Below are positions 55,806 to 64,000 of a stretch of 64,000 nucleotides of DNA, in pieces; positions within the stretch are counted from its first letter, which is position 1; every line of letters begins with the position of its first letter. Source of the DNA: Triticum aestivum (Eukaryota; Streptophyta; Magnoliopsida; Poales; Poaceae); the NCBI RefSeq assembly GCF_018294505.1, contig NC_057814.1, positions 38,181,293-38,245,292 of the forward strand, given 5' to 3'. The position numbers were made by a program, and so were the translations under genes. Below the pieces are notes generated by a model that made no database searches, was not told the origin of the DNA, and saw nothing but the letters and a program-made list of their open reading frames with translations.

Positions 55806-58800
55806 GAATTCGTGGGAGAAGAGATAGCCCGGCTCCTTGCCGCTGGCTTTATCATGGAAGTGTTCTTTCCAGAATGGCTTGCCAACCCAGTTTTGGTTCT
55901 GAAGAAGAATAACAAGTGGCGTATGTGTATAGACTACACCAGTCTGAACAAGGCCTGCCCAAAGGATCCGTTTGCTCTGCCACGGATTGACCAAGTGATA
56001 GACTCCACAGCCGGATGCGAGCTGTTAAGTTTTTTGGATGCGTACTCAGGGTACCATCAGATCAAGTTGGACCCAGCTGACCGCCTGAAGACTGCCTTCA
56101 TCACACCCTTTGGAGCTTTCTGCTACCTGACTATGACATTCGGCTTGAGAAATGCCGGTGCCACTTTTCAGCGTTGCATGCAGAAATGCCTCTTGAAACA
56201 ACTCGGCAGAAATGCCCACGTCTATGTAGACGACATTGTGGTGAAGACAGAGAAGCGCGGTACCTTGCTGGAAGACCTGAAAGAAACATTCGCCAACTTG
56301 CGCCGATTCCAAATCAAGCTCAACCCCGAGAAGTGCGTGTTCGGAGTGCCAGCCGGCCAGCTGCTAGGCTTCCTGGTCTCCGAACGCGGCATCGAATGCA
56401 ACCCCGTCAAGATCAAGGCCATCGAGAGGATGGAGATTCCCACCAAGCTGCGAGATGTGCAGAAGTTCACTGGCTGCTTAGCCTCCCTGAATCGTTTTAT
56501 CAGCCGACTAGGAGAGAAGGCTCTCCCCTTGTACCGACTCATGAAGAAATCCACTCACTTCGAGTGGAATGATCAAGCCGACCAAGCCTTCCATGAGTTG
56601 AAGAAAATGCTGACCACTCCGCTTGTCCTGGCTGCACCGATTGAAAAGGAGCCCATGCTCCTCTACATCGCCGCGACTAGCCGAGTCGTCAGCACTGTTG
56701 TCGTGGTCCAGCGCCCGGAGGAAGGCCGAGCCCAGCTAGTCCAGAGGCCGGTATACTATCTCAGCGAAGTACTATCCAGCTCAAAGCAAAACTACCCGCA
56801 CTACCAGAAGATGTGCTATGGGGTGTACTTCGCTGCCAAGAAACTGAAGCCCTACTTCCAAGAGCACCCCATCACGGTCGTGTGCACTGCCCCGCTCGCC
56901 GAGATCATAGGCAGCCGGGATGCATCCGGCCGGGTGGCTAAATGGGCCATTGCATTGGCGCCCTACACAATCTTCTATCAACCCCGCACCGCCATCAAGT
57001 CGCAAGCATTGGCCGACTTCCTCGTCGACTGGGCCGAGACCCAGTACCTACCGCCGGCTCCCGACTCTACCCATTGGCGGATGCACTTTGACGGGTCCAA
57101 GATGCGCACCGGCTTGGGAGCCGGCATCGTCCTCACCTCTCCCAAAGGCGACAAGCTCAAGTACACGCTGCAGATCCACTTCGCCGCCTCCAACAACGTG
57201 GCCGAGTACGAGGCGCTCGTACACGGGCTCCGGCTAGCCAAAGAACTCGGCATACGCTGGATCCTGTGCTACGGCGACTCAGACTTGGTGGTCCAGCAAT
57301 CATCTGGCGATTGGGACGCCAAGGACGCGAACATGGCGAGCTATCGATTCCTCGTCCAGCAGATCAGCGGATACTTCGAGGGGTGCGAGTTCCTTCACGT
57401 TCCAAGGGCCGACAACGACCAAGCAGATGCCCTAGCACAGATTGGCTCCACCCGACAAGCCGTACCGACTGGCGTCTCCCTCCACCGCCTCCTCAAGCCG
57501 TCCATCAAGCCGTCTCCAGAGTTGGATTCCATTTTCGTACCGCCTGCGCCAGATACAGCCGGATCCGACTGGAGGAACCCCGCAGGCGGCACGGGGACTT
57601 CGACAACTGGCCCGGGAACTGCCGTAGTCGCACCCGGCCCGGGGACTTCAGAACCCGGCCCGGGGACTGCAGCAGTCGGCCCGGGGACTGCAACAACACA
57701 AGAAGCGATGGCCGACTCCAATTCCGCGACACCCAACCCACCCACCCGAGTCATGGTGGCTACACTCACAGAACAAGAAGTCACAGCTCCGTCATGGGCC
57801 CAGCCCATCCTCAAGTTCCTAGTCAGCAGAGAGCTGCCGGCTGATGAGATCTCAGCAAGACTAGTGCAACGACGAGCCGCAGCATATACAATAATCAACA
57901 GAGAGCTTGTGAAGCGCAGCGTCACTGGAGTCTTCCAGCGTTGTGTCGAGCCAGAAAAAGGAGTGGCAATCCTCAAGGACATCCACCAAGGCGAATGCGG
58001 CCACCACGCAGCCTCAAGATCACTCGTGGCCAAGGCTTTCCGCCATGGTTTCTTCTGGCCGAGTGCCTTGGAGGATGCTAAAGAAATAGTCAAGAGCTGC
58101 AAAGGATGCCCAGTTTTTAGTTCCAAGCAACACCTGCCGGCCTCTGCACTCAAGACCATTCCCCTCACTTGGCCTTTTGCCGTCTGGGGACTGGACATGG
58201 TGGGCCCTTTCAAGACAGCCCGCGGCGGCTTGACACATCTACTGGTCGCTGTGGACAAGTTCACAAAGTGGATCGAAGCAAAGCCGATTAAGAAGCTGAA
58301 CGGGCCGACTGCCGTGACATTCATCACCGACATCACTACTCGGTACGGCGTGCCGCACAGCATCATCACCGACAACGGCACGAACTTCGCCAAAGGAGCA
58401 CTGGCATGTTTCTGCACGACGCAGGGCATCCGACTGGACTTAGCGTCCGTTGCCCACCCGCAGTCAAACGGCCAGGTTGAGCGAGCAAATGGACTCATCC
58501 TCTCCGGCATCAAGCCCCGACTGGTTGTACCACTGGAGCGATCGGCCGGCTGCTGGCTCGATGAGCTGCCGGCTGTCCTCTGGAGCCTGCGCACTACACC
58601 CAACAAGTCAACCGGCTTCACTCCATTTTTCCTCGTGTACGGTGCCGAGGCTGTCATCCCAACAGACATCGAGTTCGACTCGCCTCGGATCACCATGTAC
58701 ACGGAGGAGGAGGCCAAGGAAGCAAGAGAAGACGGCGTCGACCTACTGGAAGAAGGCCGGCTGTTAGCACTCAGCCGGTCCGCCATCTACCAGCAAGGGC

Positions 58801-59060
58801 TGCGTCGCTACTACAACCGCAAGGTCAAGCCAAGATCCTTCCAAGAGGGCGACCTTGTGCTCCGGCTGATCCAGCGAACAGCCGGCCAGCACAAGCTCTC
58901 GGCCCCTTGGGAAGGCCCCTTCGTCATCAGCAAGGCACTAGGCAACGATTCCTACTACCTGATCGACGCGCAAAAGCCAAGAGCACGCAAGAGAGACGAC
59001 TCCGGCAAGGAGTCGGAGCGACCATGGAACGCAAACCTCCTAAGACGATTTTACAGTTGA
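55806..59060 (+). CDS. pol: reverse transcriptase, two RNase H domains, integrase (Tat lineage)
   Basis: Open for 1084 codons to the stop at 59058-59060, but cut off from the protease by two TAG codons and a frame change at about 55803-55812, so no natural start is seen. RT core: CIDYTSLNKACPKDPF, FLDAYSGYHQI and YVDD at 56223-56234. The Ty3-type RNase H that follows (about 56640-57020) has lost its first acidic residue (YIAATSRVV where D-A-S is expected). A second, archaeal-type RNase H (about 57070-57450) keeps its acidic set in MHFDGSK, VAEYEAL, YGDSDLVV and NDQADALA. A Gly/Pro/Thr repeat linker (57590-57700) leads to integrase: an HHCC-like GECGHH...CKGC zinc region, then D (GLDMVGPF), D (TDNGTNF) and E (NGQVERAN), ending in a GPY/F-like tail (LSAPWEGPFVI). 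Confidence 0.9.
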   Translation, partial: EFVGEEIARLLAAGFIMEVFFPEWLANPVLVLKKNNKWRMCIDYTSLNKACPKDPFALPRIDQVIDSTAGCELLSFLDAYSGYHQIKLDPADRLKTAFITPFGAFCYLTMTFGLRNAGATFQRCMQKCLLKQLGRNAHVYVDDIVVKTEKRGTLLEDLKETFANLRRFQIKLNPEKCVFGVPAGQLLGFLVSERGIECNPVKIKAIERMEIPTKLRDVQKFTGCLASLNRFISRLGEKALPLYRLMKKSTHFEWNDQADQAFHELKKMLTTPLVLAAPIEKEPMLLYIAATSRVVSTVVVVQRPEEGRAQLVQRPVYYLSEVLSSSKQNYPHYQKMCYGVYFAAKKLKPYFQEHPITVVCTAPLAEIIGSRDASGRVAKWAIALAPYTIFYQPRTAIKSQALADFLVDWAETQYLPPAPDSTHWRMHFDGSKMRTGLGAGIVLTSPKGDKLKYTLQIHFAASNNVAEYEALVHGLRLAKELGIRWILCYGDSDLVVQQSSGDWDAKDANMASYRFLVQQISGYFEGCEFLHVPRADNDQADALAQIGSTRQAVPTGVSLHRLLKPSIKPSPELDSIFVPPAPDTAGSDWRNPAGGTGTSTTGPGTAVVAPGPGTSEPGPGTAAVGPGTATTQEAMADSNSATPNPPTRVMVATLTEQEVTAPSWAQPILKFLVSRELPADEISARLVQRRAAAYTIINRELVKRSVTGVFQRCVEPEKGVAILKDIHQGECGHHAASRSLVAKAFRHGFFWPSALEDAKEIVKSCKGCPVFSSKQHLPASALKTIPLTWPFAVWGLDMVGPFKTARGGLTHLLVAVDKFTKWIEAKPIKKLNGPTAVTFITDITTRYGVPHSIITDNGTNFAKGALACFCTTQGIRLDLASVAHPQSNGQVERANGLILSGIKPRLVVPLERSAGCWLDELPAVLWSLRTTPNKSTGFTPFFLVYGAEAVIPTDIEFDSPRITMYTEEEAKEAREDGVDLLEEGRLLALSRSAIYQQGLRRYYNRKVKPRSFQEGDLVLRLIQRTAGQHKLSAPWEGPFVISKALGNDSYYLIDAQKPRARKRDDSGKESERPWNANLLRRFYS
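57590..57700 (+). repeat. Short tandem cccggggact repeat in the RNase H-integrase linker
   Basis: Four to five copies of a cccgg(g)gact-type motif, about 27-33 bases apart, encode repeated PGPGT-like units. The same cggggact core recurs outside coding sequence at 59124-59134, 59222-59232 and in introns of the antisense gene. Confidence 0.75.
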
Positions 59061-59851
59061 AAGCAGTATGTATCACGCTACCCTTTTGTATTAAGTACAA
59101 TCCAACAGGCCCCCCGAACAGTACTCGGGGACTGCCTTTGTTTATCTATGAATGACGAGTGTCATATCCATGAATGTCTTATTACATTTGATTTCTTGTC
59201 TCGCACCGGGTTCGACTAGTCGGCCCGGGGACTGGCCGCCTTGAGCTATATTAGAAGTTCTACCTGAAGTCAGAAAAGTAGTGTGCCGGCTCCCAAGTCC
59301 TCTCTTGTTGAAAGTCGCAGCTCGAAGAACCGACTGTCCGACTAGCAAGAGGCAAGGCAGAAAGGACGCCCACACGAAAAACGGCTAAGGACTAACGAAC
59401 CTATATAGAAAAAAGACGGCCTCCAAACATGCCTGCCGGCTGTCAGAACAGCCGGCTGGCCGGCTCCCTCAACACTTAGCTTTAGTCCAGCAAAGCTAAA
59501 GTACTCCCCCCCAATTGACCAAGCACTCCTCCAGCCACAGATTGCAGAGCAACTGTTGGACTGGGGAGGCGGCAACCTAGGGAGGGCGGCAAAGGAAACA
59601 GCAGAAGGACAAAAAGCAAAAGTATAAGGAAAGGCCAAATGCATGCATAAGTTATATATACACATAAAGCCCCCAACAGGCTGGCAACAGACATAAGTTT
59701 GAATACACCCAGTGGGTGGAATTGTGCAGACCTAACCAAACATTGTTCCAAAAGTAACAAGACAGGAAAAACAAAAGATGGCAGACTAAGGCGCCGTGCG
59801 GAGGCCGAGCTGGTCGGTGAAGGCGGCCTCGCCGGCTGAAGGAGTGGCCGC
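59061..59851. other. Region between pol and the antisense gene
   Basis: Non-coding 3' region of the element where the sense and antisense genes converge. It contains actcggggactg and gcccggggactgg motifs and cacccagtgggtgg (59708), which resembles the motif in the antisense introns. Open frames on the minus strand (for example 59482-59877) match no family. Confidence 0.6.
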
Positions 59852-62800
59852 CTAGCGGGCCTCGGCTTGGTCACCACCTACGGCAGGCGACGCACTCGCA
59901 CGCGATGTGGTGCTGGAGGTGCGGTCAGGCTGAGGCTGGCCGGCTGCTCCACCAGCCGGCTCGGCGTCTTCACCCTCCTCCTCCTCTTCTTCACCCTCGT
60001 CGCTGGAGTCGATCTCCTCCGCCGAGTCTTCGCCGTCCGCCGGGTTCAGACCGAACCACTCCTCCGGCTGGGCGACACCATTGTCGTCCACCTCGGGTGC
60101 GAAGACGCTGGTGTCAGTGTAGTCGGCGATTGCCGAAGCCCGCCGGATGATGGCCGGCCGCGCCAGCTCCAGCTCCGTGTCGGCTTGCTGCCGCCAGGTA
60201 GCCAGCTGATCCAGGCTCAGGCCGGGGTACCAGGCCTTGACGAACTCCAGCGCCCGCCTGGCACCGGAGCGAGCCGCCGAGGCCTTCCAAGCTTCGAAGC
60301 GGCCGACTGCCACCTCCAGCCAGTCGGCAGTCCGACTGGGGGTGCGAGGAACCACTTGGCCGGGCCAGAGGGCGGCCAAGACTTGCGCCCCGACACGCTG
60401 AAGACGGCGGAGCAGTCGGTGAGCCGGCTGGATGCGGGCCCTGATCGCCAAGAGCTGCTCCTCCAGCGAACTGCCGGTGGTTGGTGAGATCTCAAAGCCA
60501 GCCTGCCTTCGCGCCTGGCGACGGGCCTCGATGGTCTGCTTGGCGGCAGTAGAATAGCCAGGGAAATATTCTGCGCAAAAAAGAAGAAGAAAGGAAGAAA
60601 GGAACACCAAAATCAGAAAGCAAGCCAAAAGTGGCAGATGGCAAGGAAGGACGAAGAGGTAGGCGGCTTACCGTCAACCAGATCTTCGATCTGACCGTAG
60701 CCGGAGATCAAAGTTTGCCTGGCTTCAGCCCAGCCAGCCGCCTCCGTCTCGTACTCGGCCTGGAGGGCGGCTTCGCGATCCTGCACCGCCTTCAGAGCCG
60801 CCTTGTGGCCTTCCTCCTGGTCGGCCAACTTCTTGGCCAGGCGGTCGCGTTCCTGCACCAAGGCGGCGAGCTCGGCGTCCTTGGCACGAAGGGCAGTCTG
60901 GGACTCCCCCAGCTGTGCCCTCAGACTGGCGTTGGCCACTGCAGAGACGGCGGAAGAAGAGAGAACAGTAAGAGGATGTCGTCTCCGACCCGACTGCTCA
61001 GCAGTCGGCCCGAATCTCGGGGACTACACCCAGTGGGTGCGCTGACGCGCCCCCACATGAGATAAAGAACAAAGCACGTACCTCGGCTCTCAGTAAGGTC
61101 GGCGGTCTTCTGAGTCAGCTCCCGAGCCTGGGAGTTGAAGGCGGCCGCACGAAGGTTGTGGTAGTCCTGCAAGATGGACAGAAGATCGAAGTAAGAACAA
61201 GAATAGCAAAGACAAGTCCTCTAAGAAGTTTCAAGCCGCCTGCTCAGCAGCCGACTCGGAACTCGGGGACTACACCCAGTGGGTGCGCTGACGCGCCCCC
61301 ACGAAAGAAATCAAGATCAAGAAGAAATCAAGATCAAGAAGAAATCAAGACCAAGAAGAAGCAAGATGGGAAGACTGACCCGGATGGCCGCCCGCGTCGC
61401 AAGGAACTCGTCGGTAAACTGCCTCAGCGCCGTAGCTTGGCCCTGGAGCCGGGTCCGGACGTCATGCGCAGCCACGTTCATCACGGCCGTCCCTCCACCT
61501 GGCGTCCACCCTGAGGTTGCGCTGGCCGCCTCCGCATCCTGGGCCGACGAGCTGGAGCCCACGGCCGGCTGTGGCTCTGACGCGGTCTTCTGTGGCTCCG
61601 ACACGGCCTTCCCCGCGCGCCGGCTCGACGGCATCCGGACCGCCATCTCAGTCCTCGTGGCCGGATCGCCCCCCGCCGACTGTGTAGGCGGCTGATCAGG
61701 CCGGCCGCCTTGAGCCGCCCCAGTTGGCGGGGTCGGCACCGGCGCCCTCTCCAGGATGATGACGTCGTCGTCTCTCCCCAGCCCTGGCTGGTCGCCGCTG
61801 GCTCCTTCTGGCGAGGGCTCCACGGACCCCGGCGCCGCAACGCGCAGAGGGGTGACCATCAAGACCTCCCCCGCTGCTTCTGCTGCTGCAGCTTCCGCTT
61901 GGGCCCTGGCAGCGGCGTCAGCAAGCGCCTTCGCCGCCTCCTCCTCCCGCGCCGCCTGAGCGGCGGCCGCCCTTCGTGCCTCCGCCTCTCGCGCCTCCCA
62001 CTCCTCCCGCACCTCCCGCGCGTTCCGCTCCGTCGCCGCCTGGAGGTCGGCACGGGGGTCCACGCGACGAGTGGTGCTCCCAGACCCCCTCGGCGACTCC
62101 ACGACGGAGCCGGCAGCCGCCCGCTCGAGCGATAGTGGAGCCCTGGTCGTTTGGAGAAAAAGACAAGGATTCAAGAACCACCAGAGAAAGAAAGAGAAAA
62201 GAGTACATGAAAAAATTCGAACTTACGCCGACACGGTCTGCGGTTGCTTCACCGTCTTGCGGAAGTGAGCCACCTTCGCGGCCGGCTCCTCCCGCCTGGT
62301 TGCTGCCGCCCCGCCCCTGGGTTTCTTCGTCCGACTGCCGAACAAACCCTGGGCGGCGCGACGCTTCTGCCCTCCGCCCCGAGCAGGCGGTGCAGCGGAG
62401 GAACCCGCACCGCGTCCAGATGCCGGCTGGCGGCACGGGGCGACTTCGGCCTCATCGTTGTCCGGCCAGTCGTCGAAGGTGACTCCGAGCCCGGAGCCGC
62501 CTGCTTCGCCGCCGGCTTGGCCACCACCCGGCTCGATGTTGTCGTCCATACCGGCCGCCCCCAAGTCAGGGTCCTCCAGATCGTGTTCCGTCTGGTCGGG
62601 GACGAATCGACGCTCCGCGTCTGACCCGCCGGCCGGCCGAAGAAGAGGGCTCTGTTGAAAAATAAGCTGACTAAGTTAGAGTCGGCCAAGAGGAACTCGG
62701 CTACAAAGCAAAGAGAAAAAGAAGAGACAAGGAGAACATACCGTAGGCAGCGGATTGGCTCGGCTATATGGCTCCTTGCTGAACTGCCACTCTTCGGTGA

Positions 62801-63644
62801 ATTTGCAGTTCGCGAGGTAGTTCACCATATAGGCGACCTCCGCGTGCGGCATGTCCTTGGTGCACATTCGGCTCGGATCGAGCTGGCCGCTCATCTGATA
62901 GATCAGATGAGGACGGCTCTGGAGCGGAAGTACCCGGCGCGTGATGAAGGCGGCCAGCAGGTCGGGCCCCGTCAAGCCCTCCGACTGGGTCAGCTCTCGC
63001 ACTCGGGCGACGGCGGCGGACCCGGCCGGCGTTAGAGTCACGGCCCGGAAGGACCACTGGGGCCGCCTGCCCACCGGTGGGCCGGCTACGAAAGCCGGCA
63101 AGTTGATGTAGTCGCCCCGTGGGGCGATGTTTCGCACATAGAAGTACGACTTCTGCCACTTCTTCACCGACTGGATTAGAGTGATGACGGGGAAGGGGTT
63201 GTCGGCGATCGACCTCCGCGACGCGATGAAGGCCCCAGTCTGAGCTGGCACGCCCTGCATGCGCGTGCCCAGCTTAGACTGGAAGAACTCCCCCCAGAGC
63301 TCGAGGGTGGGGAGGATGCCGAGGTAGCCTTCGCACAGGGTGACGAAGGCGGACAGCAGCACCACCGCATTGGGGGTGAGGTGGTGCAGCTGGAGCTGGT
63401 AGAAATCGAGCCAGGAGTGGAAGAAGGCGCTCACTGGCAGGCCGATGCCGCGCAAGAAGTGCGAGCGGAAGACCACCCGCTCGCCTTCCCGCAGCTCCGG
63501 CGTAATTTCCCTCGCCGGCGCAAGACGGACTTCCACCTTGTGCACTCCGGGCAGCCGCCGCGTCTGGCGGAGGAACTCAACGTGATCCTCGTGGACGTTG
63601 GAGCCGTCCCAATCCCCGCCATACTGCTCCGTGGCGGGAGGCAT
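59852..63644 (-). CDS. Six-exon antisense gene of the Gypsy element (putative gypsy-type transposon domain, 1053 aa)
   Basis: Exons on the minus strand: 63644-62742, 62651-62227, 62142-61380, 61166-61082, 60938-60672, 60570-59852. Each intron (90, 84, 213, 143 and 101 bp) has GT...AG ends, and phase is kept at every junction, giving 3162 coding bases with one final stop. Exon 1 holds the conserved grass domain listed as putative gypsy type transposon (Pfam Transposase_28): FLRGIGLPVSAFFHSWLDFY, then LQLHHLTPNAV and LSAFVTLCEGYLGI. Exon 2 is Gly/Arg-rich with a basic segment (nuclear-signal-like). Exons 3 and 5 are Ala/Glu-rich predicted coiled coils. Exon 6 ends in a long acidic run. A TATA box lies upstream at 63781-63790. 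Related antisense ORFs are known from Tat-lineage elements; the role is unknown. The ATG at 63644 was chosen as the first after the TATA in the conserved frame. Confidence 0.82.
61017..61303. repeat. Identical 40-bp motif in two adjacent introns of the antisense gene
   Basis: The block beginning ctcggggactacaccc and ending gcgctgacgcgcccccac occurs in intron 4 (about 61017-61056) and intron 3 (about 61263-61302). Each copy is preceded by a similar ctgctcagcag segment. It is absent from the exons. Confidence 0.88.
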
Positions 63645-64000
63645 GGCGAAAAACGAGCGCGGCGGCGGAGGAACGTACGGTGGAGAGCGCGGCGGCGAGG
63701 CGCCGTTGCAAGAAACGGCGAGCGAAGAAGACGGTGGAAGTAGGAGGAGCGTGCGAGGGCCTGCCACCCTCCACCTCCCCCTACTTATAGCTTCGCGAGA
63801 CGAGGCCGGGGAGGCCGAACGTGGGGGGGGGGGGGTCGTGGGATTAACTGCACCCATTCCCCCCACGCCTCGCGATTATTGCGCATAAAAGCGAGCCGAA
63901 ACTGCCGCAATGAGACATGCGGGCGATTTCGGGATGCAGACAATCCGCGCCTGGGATCGGGCGCGGACGTGGCGGGCCCCCGCCCTGCGGCGACGTCCCG
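63645..64000 (-). promoter_or_regulatory. Promoter and leader of the antisense gene
   Basis: On the minus strand, ctataagtag at 63790-63781 is a good plant TATA box. It is followed by a C/T-rich leader of about 110-130 bases to the ATG at 63644. A G-run (63823-63834) and GC-rich DNA lie upstream. The in-frame upstream ATG near 63866 lies before the TATA and is unlikely to be transcribed. Confidence 0.65.

Larger units (their letters stand above)
50748..64000 (+). mobile_element. Ty3/Gypsy retrotransposon, Tat lineage, with antisense gene (3' end beyond window)
   Basis: The order is 5' LTR (50748-52632), primer-binding-like sequence, gag, protease, RT, degenerate RNase H, archaeal-type RNase H and integrase (pol ends 59060), then an antisense six-exon gene (59852-63644). 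No second tgtcggtgtac is seen before 64000, so the 3' LTR lies outside. RT before integrase defines Ty3/Gypsy. A second RNase H between the usual one and integrase, plus extra coding between pol and the 3' LTR, marks the Tat lineage (Tat/Retand/Grande-like). The sense polyprotein is interrupted; breaks are listed under the separate entries. Confidence 0.92.

Noticed and set aside
63645..63866. Upstream in-frame ATG extension of the antisense gene
   Set aside because: It begins before the TATA box at 63781-63790, and the added residues are low-complexity. The ATG at 63644 fits the promoter spacing.

Overview
The window is nuclear DNA of a large-genome grass, almost certainly a Triticeae species (wheat, Aegilops or barley relative). 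The evidence is dense nesting of CACTA, hAT, Stowaway, LINE and Ty3/Gypsy elements of the kind common in Triticeae, a peroxidase closely resembling barley grain peroxidase BP1, a grass-type CC-LRR resistance-like gene, and draft-assembly N gaps. No bacterial or organellar features were seen, and no tRNA or rRNA genes.

Layout. (1) 1-257: the end of a CACTA transposon. (2) 276-15583: a large inverted duplication around a roughly 4 kb spacer. Each arm carries one intact, intronless class III peroxidase gene (complement 5508-6575 and 11129-12205). The left arm has gained a hAT element (394-2055) with an 8-bp target duplication, and the right arm keeps the matching empty site. The spacer holds a non-LTR retroelement 3' part and a tandem duplication of peroxidase-upstream sequence. 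A 100-N gap lies where the left arm meets the spacer. (3) 17345-20720: two degenerate antisense LINEs of different clades, one split by a DNA transposon. (4) 22294-31118: a two-exon NLR-like gene (1362 aa predicted) whose nucleotide-binding region has lost the usual motifs and carries a long charged insert; its 4.7-kb intron holds a MITE and degenerate repeats. (5) 34450 to about 50105: CACTA-derived DNA with a B3-like exon, a 246-bp tandem array, an ORF split by a complete non-autonomous LTR retrotransposon (37511-46171, target duplication cttag, itself carrying an inverted solo LTR), a roughly 500-bp tandem repeat, an F-box/LRR (FBD-like) gene fragment and an 84-bp subterminal array. (6) 50748 to beyond 64000: a Ty3/Gypsy Tat-lineage element with 5' LTR, gag, protease, RT, a decayed RNase H, a second archaeal-type RNase H and integrase.

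How the parts work together. The host genes are the two peroxidases (secreted or vacuolar haem enzymes) and the NLR-like gene (probable immune receptor or partner). Nearly everything else is transposon-derived. The most notable part is the Tat element. Its sense gag-pol frame is broken by frameshifts and three TAG stops. Antisense to it, between pol and the unseen 3' LTR, lies a six-exon gene (complement 59852-63644). All its introns have canonical GT-AG borders, every exon junction keeps phase, a TATA box sits upstream, and the predicted product is 1053 aa with no interruption. The antisense gene looks better preserved than the element that carries it.
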